Source: Pseudomonas sp. S06B 330 (GTDB lineage: Bacteria; Pseudomonadota; Gammaproteobacteria; Pseudomonadales; Pseudomonadaceae). From it: 64,000 nt of DNA. Position numbers and translations under genes: made by a program. The DNA is taken from contig NZ_CP088149.1 in NCBI RefSeq assembly GCF_002845275.2, forward strand, positions 2,476,501 through 2,540,500. Direction: 5' to 3'. Below the pieces are notes generated by a model that did not search any database, had not been told where the DNA came from, and saw only the letters and a list, made by a program, of their open reading frames with translations. Positions 8,324 through 16,525 of the stretch are shown one piece after another. The stretch's first letter is position 1. The number at the start of each line of letters is the position of its first letter.

Positions 8324-10375
8324 ATGTTTGCGTCGGCTAATACCGCGCATTTCGAGCTATTGATTCCCACGGTTCGCAATGATTTCCAGGTCCTGGCGTT
8401 TGAAGGCACAGAAGCCCTCAGCCGCTTGTACGCAATCCAGATTGAACTGGTCAGCGAGTACCCCAACCTTGATCTTGAAAGCCTTCTCAGCCAACCGGCG
8501 TTTTTGCGCTTTGGCCTGAATGGCGAAGGCCTGCATGGGAGGATCGAAAATGTGCGGGTCGCTGACGCCGGTCAGCGCCTGACCCGTTACCAGCTGACCC
8601 TGGTGCCGGCGCTGCACTACTTGCAGTTCAGCCACAACCAGCGAATTTTCCAGCAACTGACCGTGCCACAGATCGTTGCCCAGGTGCTCAAGGAACATGG
8701 CATCCAGGCTGATGCCTTTACCTTTCATGTCAGCGCCAGCCCAGCGCGCGAATACTGCACCCAATATTTCGAAAGCGACTTCGCGCTGATTCAGAGACTG
8801 TGCAGCGAAGAAGGCATTGCCTGGCACCATCAACACAGCCCGGACGGCCATCACCTGGTGTTCACCGACGACCAGACCTTTTTCCCCACCCTGAACCCTG
8901 TCCCCTACCAGCAAGACGCCGGACTGGTTGCGGAGCAGCCCGTGGTCAGCCAGTTTTCCCGGCGCTTGAGTACCCGCACCAGCACGGTGACCCGGCGTGA
9001 CTACGACCTCAATCGCCCCAGCCTGCTGCTGCAAAGTCAGTTCACCGCCGAGTTCACACCGGCCCTCGAAGACTATCGCTACCCACAGCGGCTCGAAACC
9101 GAAAAACGCGGCAGGCAGCTTGCCCGCCGGGCCCTGGAACGCCATCGCAGTGACTACCAATTGGCCGAAGGTCAAAGCGACCAGCCGTTTCTGCGCAGCG
9201 GCCACTTTTTCAAGCTGACCGAGCACCCGCGTCAGGCGTACAACGACTTGTGGCTAGTGCTCAGTGTCAAGCATGAAGGCAAACAGCCGCAGGTGCTTGA
9301 GGAGTCCGCCGGCAGCGGCACCTCGCCTGCAGACGGCTTTACCCAGGGCTATCGCAACTGCTTCAGCGCCATCCCTTGGGAGGTGTTCTACCGCCCGCCG
9401 CTGGTTACCCGCAAGGCGGTGCTGGTCAGCCAGACAGCCCGGGTTACTGGGCCCGCGGGCGAGGAAATCTACTGCGATGAGTTTGGCCGGGTCAAAGTCG
9501 AGTTCCATTGGGACCGCGCCGAGCTGAACAGTGACAAGAGCAGTTGCTGGATACGCGTGTCGTCCAGCTGGGCGGGGGCCGGCTTTGGTGCGGTGAGCAT
9601 TCCGCGCATCGGCATGGAAGTGGTCGTGACCTTTCTCGAGGGCGATCCCGACCAGCCGTTGATTACCGGTTGCGTGGCCAACACGCTCACACCGCAGCCC
9701 TATCCGCTGCCAGCCCACAAGACCAAAACCGTACTGCGTAGCCGCAGCACACCGGACAGCGGTGGCTACAACGAACTGTCGATTGAAGACCGCAAAGGCC
9801 AGGAGTTGATCTACCTGCGGGCTCAGCGTGACCTGGAGCACAAGATCGAACACGACAGTCGCCTGGAAGTCGGTAACGAACGTCGAGAAACCATCAAGGG
9901 CAACAGCATCGCGGTGTTGGAGGCTGAAGACCAGCGCACTGTCACCGCGGACCGAAAGGTCGAACTCAAGGCCAATGACTACCTGCAGATTGCCAGCAGC
10001 AGCCATGCCCGGATCGGGCAAGCGCTGGTGGTTGAAGCCGGTCAGCAAGTCCATCTCAAAGCAGGCGCCAACTTAATTCTCGATGCTGGGGCCAGTATCA
10101 CCTTGAAAGGCGGTGGTCAGCACATTGTCATTGGCCCCGGTGGCATTTTCAGCAGCACTGAGATTCAACTCGGTGGTGCTCCTGTCGCCGGCGCCGCTGC
10201 GATTGCGGCGCTGCCAGGGCTGCTTGAACGTCTGTCAGCGCCCGTGGCACTGCCGCTCCCAGCATTGGCGTCATACCAGGAGCAATCGCTGGCGGGTGCT
10301 CTCCTGCCCATTGCGGGCTGCCAATTCGATGCCTCTGGTCAATGCCCAATCCACCCTAAAGGCGAAACGACATGA
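8324..10375 (+). CDS. vgrG: T6SS spike protein VgrG, first copy
   Basis: VgrG (TssI) trimerises into the spike on the Hcp tube and carries effectors. The 683-residue protein has the gp27-like N-terminal part (about 1-360), the gp5-like OB domain around IYCDEFGRVKVEFHWDRAE (about 385-403), and the beta-helix tail with repeated KVELKAN- and GGGQHIVIGPGG-type turns. There is no enzymatic extension; it stops soon after the helix with a short proline-rich tail ending HPKGETT. ATG 8324 follows a weak AAGGAC site. Its stop overlaps the next start (ATGA). The trunk is nearly identical to the VgrG at 49972-52011, the tail is not, as expected if the tail selects the adaptor. Confidence 0.96.
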   Translation: MFASANTAHFELLIPTVRNDFQVLAFEGTEALSRLYAIQIELVSEYPNLDLESLLSQPAFLRFGLNGEGLHGRIENVRVADAGQRLTRYQLTLVPALHYLQFSHNQRIFQQLTVPQIVAQVLKEHGIQADAFTFHVSASPAREYCTQYFESDFALIQRLCSEEGIAWHHQHSPDGHHLVFTDDQTFFPTLNPVPYQQDAGLVAEQPVVSQFSRRLSTRTSTVTRRDYDLNRPSLLLQSQFTAEFTPALEDYRYPQRLETEKRGRQLARRALERHRSDYQLAEGQSDQPFLRSGHFFKLTEHPRQAYNDLWLVLSVKHEGKQPQVLEESAGSGTSPADGFTQGYRNCFSAIPWEVFYRPPLVTRKAVLVSQTARVTGPAGEEIYCDEFGRVKVEFHWDRAELNSDKSSCWIRVSSSWAGAGFGAVSIPRIGMEVVVTFLEGDPDQPLITGCVANTLTPQPYPLPAHKTKTVLRSRSTPDSGGYNELSIEDRKGQELIYLRAQRDLEHKIEHDSRLEVGNERRETIKGNSIAVLEAEDQRTVTADRKVELKANDYLQIASSSHARIGQALVVEAGQQVHLKAGANLILDAGASITLKGGGQHIVIGPGGIFSSTEIQLGGAPVAGAAAIAALPGLLERLSAPVALPLPALASYQEQSLAGALLPIAGCQFDASGQCPIHPKGETT

Positions 10376-11205
10376 TTCAACCCACCGCGTCGCCCTTTAA
10401 GGCCCCTGTAGCACGGGGAATCCAGTGCGTGATTCTGGATGCCAGTTTTGATTCGAACTTGCAGGCTCATATCGAGCAGGCCAAAACCTCCAGTGCGCAG
10501 TGCTGCGTTCCGTTATTCGACAATACGCCCTATAGCGCCTTGCAGTCCGCAGGACCATTCGCCTTGCTGTGTCCGCAGCCCGGCGCGTTGCTGGAGTATG
10601 CCAATGCGTTGCTTGAACAGGCCGATGCCGGCTGTGTGGCCTACCTCAAGGATGAACAATCCATCAAGCAAGCCGTTGACCATTGGCGCAGTCTGCTCAC
10701 CGTCAGCACCGACGATTCGCCCGCCCAGATGATGCGTTTTTTTGAACCGCGCTGGCTGGAGCCGTTGCTGAGCAGCCTGGATGAAACCGAGCTAGCGCAA
10801 TTCATGGGGCCGGTCACAGACATCGTCTGGCGCAACGAACTGGGCTGGCGTCATCAGGCTCATCCACATCTCCCACTAGAGCCCGAAGTTCAAGCCTCAG
10901 GGTGGTTGCACCTGGGGCACAAGCGCCAAGCTGTTATGGATCAGCAGCGCTTGAAGGTGCTGGCCGGACGCTTTGCTCAGGACTATCAGGCGGCATTGCC
11001 CATCCCCGACCCAGTGACTTTTGTGTACCGACAGCTCCGAGCAGCCCAGCAAGCAGGGTATCTGCAACTGGCCGAGCAGGAGCGTTGGTTACGTCTGTCG
11101 CTGAGCAAAGGCGATGACTTCTGGAGTCGATCCCCGCATAGCGAATGGCTGGCTCGTGAAGACCTGAGTCTTGGCGACAAGCTGGTTGGGCTTGAGTGTC
11201 TTTGA
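10372..11205 (+). CDS. DUF4123 effector adaptor/chaperone
   Basis: 277-residue protein of the DUF4123 (Tap/TEC) family, cytoplasmic chaperones that load a specific effector onto a specific VgrG. The hallmark (F/Y)(Y/F)(D/E)PR appears here as MMRFFEPRWLEPLL near residue 122. It overlaps vgrG by four bases and is followed 19 bases later by the LysM effector, so its likely client is that protein. Only distantly similar to the second DUF4123 protein at 52 kb, fitting different VgrG tails and effectors. Confidence 0.9.
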   Translation: MIQPTASPFKAPVARGIQCVILDASFDSNLQAHIEQAKTSSAQCCVPLFDNTPYSALQSAGPFALLCPQPGALLEYANALLEQADAGCVAYLKDEQSIKQAVDHWRSLLTVSTDDSPAQMMRFFEPRWLEPLLSSLDETELAQFMGPVTDIVWRNELGWRHQAHPHLPLEPEVQASGWLHLGHKRQAVMDQQRLKVLAGRFAQDYQAALPIPDPVTFVYRQLRAAQQAGYLQLAEQERWLRLSLSKGDDFWSRSPHSEWLAREDLSLGDKLVGLECL

Positions 11206-11224
11206 ATCACAAGGATGATGATGC

Positions 11225-13723
11225 ATGAGCAGCACTTACACGGTTAAACATGGCGATACCCTAGGGCAAATTGCCCAACGACATGGGGCTAAAGTATCTG
11301 AAACCCAGGCGCTTAACCCGATCATTGGTGACCCTAACCACATCAAAGCCGGATGGGAGTTAAAGCTTCCCGGCGCCGCGTCAAAACCTGAACTACCGCC
11401 ACCGATGCATGCGCATAGCACTACGTCGATTGCGCTCAAGGGGCAGGCCGAATGTGACGAGGAACTGGTTGACGTCGCCCACATTACTGGCGAGCCGCAT
11501 TTCTATGTACTGACCGCCAAACAGTCCAAAGCACTGAAGCAGGAAATCAACGCGGTGCAGAAGCTCATGGATGAACTGCATCAGAACCTGGCTAAAGCCT
11601 TGCCTGCCCTGCAGTGCAAGAAGCCTCAGGCCCCCATGGCCAGTTGCACCTGTGCGGGGTGCGTCAAAGATGCCTGGGCGCAGAAAGCCGAAGGCGCCGG
11701 GTTGCTGGTACGCGAGACCAAGCCCCAGCCCACCACAATCGCGCCGCTCACCACTGACAAAGACCTGCAGGGCCGCCTGGCGACCTTACAGCAAGCGCGT
11801 GATTGGTATCAGGATTACAAGCCCAGTGCTTTGAGGACCACGCAATTTGAATCCAACTGGAAGTCCTTGCAGAACAAGAAAGTCCTGGAGCTGGATCAGG
11901 AAATCGGCAAACTCCGCGCCGAACTGGCGGCACAGCGAGCACCCGAGCCGGAAGACAGTTTCAGCACTGCCAATAGTGCGGCGCCCGACTTGAGACATGG
12001 CATGGGGAGGAGCTTTGAGCGTCAGCAAGGCAAGCAAACCAAGACTGGCATTAACGTAGTGGAAATCATCCTGTTCAGCGACCCCACCCGGCGCCACTAC
12101 ATCTCGATCCCGTACCGCGAAACCACCTCCTGGAAGGTTCGCGCCTCAACGCGGATTATGGCTGGCAAACCGTTCAACAAGCAGCTGGCCACTGACTTGA
12201 TTAAAGACATCAAGGAGGCGATCGGAAAAGGGCGCAAGACGGGTCCGTTGGGTAGCCTGGAGCTGAAGATCAGCAGCTGGAACAGCAAGGAGGACAACCT
12301 GCTCAACACGCTGCATCAGGAAGTATCCTGGACCTCTAACCAGAGCGACGCCGCCCCCTATGCCGTAACGGCAGAAGCCCACGCCCTGCGTTTCGCGGCC
12401 AGCGCCAGTGCCGGCGTGAATAACTGGAATCCCATGGAAGGCAGTATCGATGTGGGTGTCAGAGGTAGCGCGGCACTCTCTTTGGCAGAAGCTTCGGCGT
12501 CGTTGAACTCGTACTTCCCTGACCAGGGTGGGCATGTCGCGAACATGTCCTATCGCAATGCCTTGGGTATGGAAGTGCTGCATCCCGTGGGCGTGTTTCG
12601 CCTGAGTGGCAAGTTGGAGTTTTCGTGTTTTGTCGGTGCCAAGTTACAGGGGGAAGCTGGGGTTAAAACGCAATACAAGCCTAGTGAAACCCCAGCAGGT
12701 GCGACTGCTTTGCTAGGTACTCCGGCCATAGCGCTCGGCCCCAGTGGCCACATCGGCGTCAAGTGCGAAACGTTTGCCGGTGCTCAGGCTGGCGGCGCTC
12801 TAAGTGGCGCATTTGAGTGGGTTGCGCCGGACAAGCAAGGGACGGGAAAGGCCGTCGTCGGCCAGGCCAATGCCAGCAGCAATTGGGTCGCGTTGGCGAA
12901 AATCAGTGTGGAAGGGAATGCGGCTTTGGGAGTGGGGGGGAGCGGTGAGTTTGGCCTCGAAATTTCGAAAGATCGATTAGTGCTTAGCTGTAGAGGCTCC
13001 ATGGTGTTGGGCGCCGGTGCCGGAGGTGGATTTGCTACAGTGGTGGACATTGAGCAGATTGGAAAGTTGACCTTGCTGTTTTGCAATGCTTTGGCGGATA
13101 TGGACTATAGATACCTGTTGGGGGTTACGGAAGGGGCTTTTAGTTATTTAGCTGCAGGCCTGTATCAGGTGGCAACTTCACCCGCGAATGCAACTAGTAA
13201 AGCATTTGATGGCAGTGCTTCATTAATAAACCGGTGGTGGGAGAAGCGATCGGCGTCCAAGGCTGAAGCGCAAATCTTGGCGAGATATGTGGACAAGCAC
13301 AAAACCGATAAAGTCATGATAGTTCGGGGAGAGCTTCTGCCTTTTAGCTTGCTTCCACCCGAAACCCTGGGCCCGATGGTCTATGTGCTGACCGAAGGAT
13401 TTGTCGAGAGCTTTAACGAGCTGCAAGAAGAGGCGCTTGTCATTCTCCTCTCAGAAATTCGAAGCTGGCGGCAATTTATCGAGGTACTTGAACATTGCTC
13501 GTCCAAGGCGGAAAAAGTCAATGCCATGGAGAGTTTGGAAAGGATCAACGCCATATTAGACGGCTATGAGCAAAACCAGTTCAATCGATTTATTGAAAAT
13601 TTGGCAATTAACCAACTGGCCGAGCCCTCGGCCAGAGTGGCGTGGAAGCCAAGCAATGCTTGGCGTAAGGAGAAAGTATTGCTGGCGGCGCGTAACAGCG
13701 GACGGTTTGATGGCTTAGCTTAA
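11225..13723 (+). CDS. Putative LysM T6SS effector 1
   Basis: 832 residues. An N-terminal LysM domain (about 4-49: YTVKHGDTLGQIAQRHGAKV, later INPxI-like LNPIIG) suggests peptidoglycan binding. A helical, charged region follows (about 80-330), then a Gly/Ala-rich stretch rich in small beta-type residues (about 380-640) with the block ALGVGGSGEFGLEISKDRLV. The C-terminal 190 residues are AT-richer, more charged and unlike the second effector at 52.8 kb, whereas the central block resembles it (there GAAGVGASAEFSLSADKGRL). Position behind vgrG and a DUF4123 adaptor supports a VgrG-delivered toxin. No known catalytic motif is visible, so the activity is unknown. The convergent SUMF-fold lipoprotein is the likely immunity partner (inference). 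Confidence 0.75.
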   Translation: MSSTYTVKHGDTLGQIAQRHGAKVSETQALNPIIGDPNHIKAGWELKLPGAASKPELPPPMHAHSTTSIALKGQAECDEELVDVAHITGEPHFYVLTAKQSKALKQEINAVQKLMDELHQNLAKALPALQCKKPQAPMASCTCAGCVKDAWAQKAEGAGLLVRETKPQPTTIAPLTTDKDLQGRLATLQQARDWYQDYKPSALRTTQFESNWKSLQNKKVLELDQEIGKLRAELAAQRAPEPEDSFSTANSAAPDLRHGMGRSFERQQGKQTKTGINVVEIILFSDPTRRHYISIPYRETTSWKVRASTRIMAGKPFNKQLATDLIKDIKEAIGKGRKTGPLGSLELKISSWNSKEDNLLNTLHQEVSWTSNQSDAAPYAVTAEAHALRFAASASAGVNNWNPMEGSIDVGVRGSAALSLAEASASLNSYFPDQGGHVANMSYRNALGMEVLHPVGVFRLSGKLEFSCFVGAKLQGEAGVKTQYKPSETPAGATALLGTPAIALGPSGHIGVKCETFAGAQAGGALSGAFEWVAPDKQGTGKAVVGQANASSNWVALAKISVEGNAALGVGGSGEFGLEISKDRLVLSCRGSMVLGAGAGGGFATVVDIEQIGKLTLLFCNALADMDYRYLLGVTEGAFSYLAAGLYQVATSPANATSKAFDGSASLINRWWEKRSASKAEAQILARYVDKHKTDKVMIVRGELLPFSLLPPETLGPMVYVLTEGFVESFNELQEEALVILLSEIRSWRQFIEVLEHCSSKAEKVNAMESLERINAILDGYEQNQFNRFIENLAINQLAEPSARVAWKPSNAWRKEKVLLAARNSGRFDGLA

Positions 13724-13735
13724 ATTATTTACGCA

Positions 13736-13775
13736 TTTAGAAATGAAGGCGCTTCAAGGCGTCTTCATTTCTAAA
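13736..13775. terminator. Bidirectional terminator between effector 1 and SUMF gene A
   Basis: A 17-bp stem (13736-13752 with 13759-13775, one G-T pair) and a six-base loop, with AT-rich outer arms giving T-rich 3' ends on both strands. It separates two convergent genes whose stops lie at 13723 and 13776. Confidence 0.8.
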
Positions 13776-14768
13776 TCACAATGGATCTTCTGACTGAATT
13801 GCGCAGCGAAAGCTGGCGCCAGGATTATAAAAGTCTTGATTTGGATCATCGCCCCAACGGCGAACGGCGCTAGCGCTCAGAAGTGGGCCCTCTAGCACAT
13901 TTGCCCCCCGCCTGACCCTTTGGGTACCAGTGCTTGGCCCTTGCGGATTCTCCAAGGGGGATTGCCGATAATAATCCTTGCCGTACCAGTCATTGACCCA
14001 GTCAGTCGCATTGCCTGAGAGATTGTAGAGTCCCAGTGGATTGGGGACGAAACTGTCGACTGGAAAAGTGTCCATTTTATCGGGCTCAGGAAAGTTTCGC
14101 CCGTAGTTCAGATTGCCATTATCCGTAGGAAAGACCACGTACTGACCGCGACTTCGAGCAGCATACTCCCATTGCGCTTCAGTTGGTAAGTCTACGGGGT
14201 AGCTACTCAGTTGGCCGAGCCAGTTGCAGTAATTCTTGGCTTCTTGCCAGCTTTTAGTGGGAGCTGGAAGATCTGATTGGTAGAGATCTTGTAAGTCTTC
14301 CCGTTTTCGATCTTCTGTATCAAATACTGGTTTGTCTTGAGCAATAAAAAACAAATCGAAGTCCTCAAGCTTTACTTGAAATTTCGACAGGTGGTAACTA
14401 CTCAATTTCACCGGGTGAACGAAGTCATCCTCCCCAAACGGGGTGATACGCCCCATCCGCTCCGGCTCTATCCCGCATGGCCAGTCACATAAATTTGCAG
14501 GGTCATCGTCATACGGCCAGCCAAAATCCCCCATCTGAAATTCACCCCCTTCGACAAACACCATGTTGTCTAAAGACTGCACCACGGTGTTGAGTAGCTT
14601 GCCACGGAGCTCGGTGGAAAACTTTGGATATTTCTGTTCGATGGTTGCAGCAATCTGAGCGACCTTGTCCGGGGAAAGTTTTTGGCTTTTAGGAAGTGGT
14701 ATTGATTGCGCTTGGCAGCCGAATAGCACTAGTAACGCGCAGAGGGGGAATATGACTTTTCTTGCCAC
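13776..14768 (-). CDS. SUMF/FGE-fold lipoprotein A, candidate immunity protein
   Basis: 330-residue lipoprotein with a signal peptide ending in the lipobox LFGC (Cys18, next residue Gln, so outer-membrane sorting is likely). It contains a formylglycine-generating-enzyme (SUMF1) fold: GGEFQMGDFGW, LPTEAQWEYAARSRG, YNLSGNATDWVNDWYG and the C-terminal GASFRCA. The cysteines of the active FGE site after the RGG(S)-like motif are absent (here RRGANVLEG), so it is probably a binding module. GTG 14768 is preceded by AAGGA. It converges with effector 1 and has a paralogue (B) beside a decayed copy of that effector's end. TagR-like SUMF proteins also occur in T6SS regulation, an alternative role. Confidence 0.75.
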   Translation of the reverse strand: MARKVIFPLCALLVLFGCQAQSIPLPKSQKLSPDKVAQIAATIEQKYPKFSTELRGKLLNTVVQSLDNMVFVEGGEFQMGDFGWPYDDDPANLCDWPCGIEPERMGRITPFGEDDFVHPVKLSSYHLSKFQVKLEDFDLFFIAQDKPVFDTEDRKREDLQDLYQSDLPAPTKSWQEAKNYCNWLGQLSSYPVDLPTEAQWEYAARSRGQYVVFPTDNGNLNYGRNFPEPDKMDTFPVDSFVPNPLGLYNLSGNATDWVNDWYGKDYYRQSPLENPQGPSTGTQRVRRGANVLEGPLLSASAVRRWGDDPNQDFYNPGASFRCAIQSEDPL

Positions 14769-14998
14769 AGGATGTCCTTATACATGTGAAGTGGATAATT
14801 GCGTCGCTTCATTAGCTTTAGCATGGCGCCGGTGGATAAATTATTCAATCAGATTTTTGTGGGTATGATTTGTGGTGGTTGTATTGTTTTTTATGTTTTC
14901 AATTTCGGATAATCCCTGGTGATCTATCAGGATTGTCTTATTGATTTTATTTATACTCGCGATCTAAATTTTTTATCAGTTGTTCGCTTGGTTTCAAG

Positions 14999-15143
14999 AG
15001 CTTCCGACCGAGGCGCTAAGCCCGAAGGTCTATGTGCGACCAATCTGTCGGCCAGGGTGTCGTGGAAGCCAAGCAATGCTTGGCGAAAGGAGAAAATATT
15101 GCTGGCTGCGCGTAACAGTAGCCGGTTTGATGGATTGGTTTAA
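14999..15143 (+). pseudogene. Decayed second copy of effector 1 C-terminus
   Basis: Bases 15000-15036 match the effector 1 stretch encoding LPPETLGPMVYV, then the sequence jumps into the last 34 codons: SARVSWKPSNAWRKEK and on to RFDGLV and a stop at 15143, against SARVAWKPSNAWRKEK and RFDGLA in effector 1. Roughly 240 bases between the two blocks are deleted and the junction is out of frame. No start or LysM part remains. The 230 bases upstream (14769-14998) are AT-rich and hold nothing else I can recognise. With SUMF gene B, which converges on it, this repeats the arrangement of effector 1 and gene A. Confidence 0.75.
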
Positions 15144-15186
15144 AGTTGTTGGTAAAGATGCTTGAGTGCGCCTTTATTATTTGAAG

Positions 15187-16176
15187 TCAGAACGGTTTTT
15201 CTGACTGAATAGCGCAGCGAAAACTGACGCCAGGGTAGTAGTCATTTTGTAGCGGCTCAGCACTCCAGCGGCGGACGGTGCTGGCGCTCAGAAGGGGATC
15301 TTCTAGTACATTTGTTCCGCGCCATACCCGTTCGTTACCTGTGCTTGGTCCTTGAGGATTCTCGACCGGTGAATGTCGGTAATAATCTTTGTCGTACCAG
15401 TCGTTAACCCAATCCGTCGCATTGCCAGAGAGATTATAAATTCCGAGTTTGTTAGGAATGAAGCTGTCTACTGGGAAAGTTCTCGTTTCATCAGGTTTAG
15501 GAAAGTTTCGGTCGTAATTCAAGCTACCGTTGTCGGTGGGGAACGCGAAAAATTGACCGCGATTGCGGGCCGCATATTCCCATTGTGCCTCAGTGGGTAG
15601 ATCTACCGGATAACCGCTCAGTTTACCTAACCAACCGCAATAGTCCTTGGCTTCTTGCCAGCTACGGGTGGGAGCGGGAAGGTTGGGTTGATAACGGAAC
15701 TGTAAATCCTCACGCTGGCGTAATTTTTTGTCAAAGAGCGGCTTTCCCTGCGCGATGAAAAACAGGTCAAAATCCCCTAGTGTTGTTTGAAATTTTGACA
15801 GGTGGTAGTTTCTTAATTTAACGAGATGAACGAATTTATTATCAGTGCCCATACTGATGGGTCCCATCCGTTTTGGGTCCACCCCGCATGGCCAATCGCA
15901 TAAGTTCGATGGATCATCAACGTGCGGCCAACCAAAATCCCCCATCTGAAATTCACCCCCTTCGACAAACACCATGTTGTCTAAAGACTGCACCACGGTG
16001 TTGAGTAGCTTGCTGCGTAGCTCGGTGGAAAGCTTTGGATATTTCTGTTCGATGGTTGCAGCAATCTGAGCGACCTTGTCCGGGGAAAGTTTTTGGCTTT
16101 TAGGAAGTGGTATCGATTGCGCTTGGCAGCCTGCCAGCAGCAGCGTGCAGAGAGGGAGTATGAATTTTCTTATCAC
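15187..16176 (-). CDS. SUMF/FGE-fold lipoprotein B, paralogue of A
   Basis: 329-residue lipoprotein starting at GTG 16176, eight bases after AAGGA, the equivalent position to the start of A; longer in-frame starts up to 16236 would put about 20 residues before the signal peptide and are less likely. Signal peptide ends LLLAGC. The first 70 mature residues are almost identical to A, also in DNA (about 14500-14710 against 15935-16145), while the middle and C-terminal half differ at many positions, for example DWYDKDYYRHSP for DWYGKDYYRQSP. Catalytic FGE cysteines are lacking. Likely duplicated together with the effector tail and then diverged. Confidence 0.75.
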   Translation of the reverse strand: MIRKFILPLCTLLLAGCQAQSIPLPKSQKLSPDKVAQIAATIEQKYPKLSTELRSKLLNTVVQSLDNMVFVEGGEFQMGDFGWPHVDDPSNLCDWPCGVDPKRMGPISMGTDNKFVHLVKLRNYHLSKFQTTLGDFDLFFIAQGKPLFDKKLRQREDLQFRYQPNLPAPTRSWQEAKDYCGWLGKLSGYPVDLPTEAQWEYAARNRGQFFAFPTDNGSLNYDRNFPKPDETRTFPVDSFIPNKLGIYNLSGNATDWVNDWYDKDYYRHSPVENPQGPSTGNERVWRGTNVLEDPLLSASTVRRWSAEPLQNDYYPGVSFRCAIQSEKPF

Positions 16177-16260
16177 CAGGATGTCCTTATGCATGTGAAG
16201 CAAAAAACGTTGATCGTCGCGTTTCAAATGCTCCAATATGGTTTCAGTGGCTAAGCTATT

Positions 16261-16291
16261 AAACCGAATTTGCTATGTCAATTCGGTTTTT
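16261..16291. terminator. Hairpin with T-run between SUMF B and tssA
   Basis: Perfect 10-bp stem (16261-16270 with 16280-16289), nine-base loop, ending in five Ts on the plus strand. It could insulate the tssA operon from anything entering from the left. Confidence 0.55.
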
Positions 16292-16525
16292 GCAATGGCG
16301 CATCATTGCAAGTCAATCGGCTTCTATGCTCTCTCGTTGGGAAAAGTCCTACTCGTTTATCAGAATCGTCTGATTGGGTTTTTTTCCATATCTATTTAGG
16401 CTTCTTCGAGCCCGATGCTGATCTTATTTGCAGGGGCGGGTTGTCGGGTGTCTCCGTTGATTCAAGTATCTTGAAGGCCGGGGATTGTAAAAATATTGAT
16501 TTCCCTTCAATGAAAAAGCCAAGCG
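16292..16525. other. Leader of the tssA operon, no clear promoter
   Basis: About 230 AT-rich bases before tssA. A GG/GC pair resembling -24/-12 at 16296-16310 has a spacing of nine instead of ten and is not accepted. No good -35/-10 pair or operator stands out. A 90-codon open frame covering the stretch starts in the hairpin region, overlaps tssA and has no recognisable features. Confidence 0.4.

Noticed and set aside
13776..16176. SUMF proteins as sulfatase-maturing enzymes
   Set aside because: No sulfatase gene nearby, catalytic cysteines missing and lipoprotein signal present.
16296..16310. Sigma-54-like TGGCGCATCATTGCA before tssA
   Set aside because: The GG and GC are nine bases apart instead of ten, a spacing RpoN tolerates poorly.
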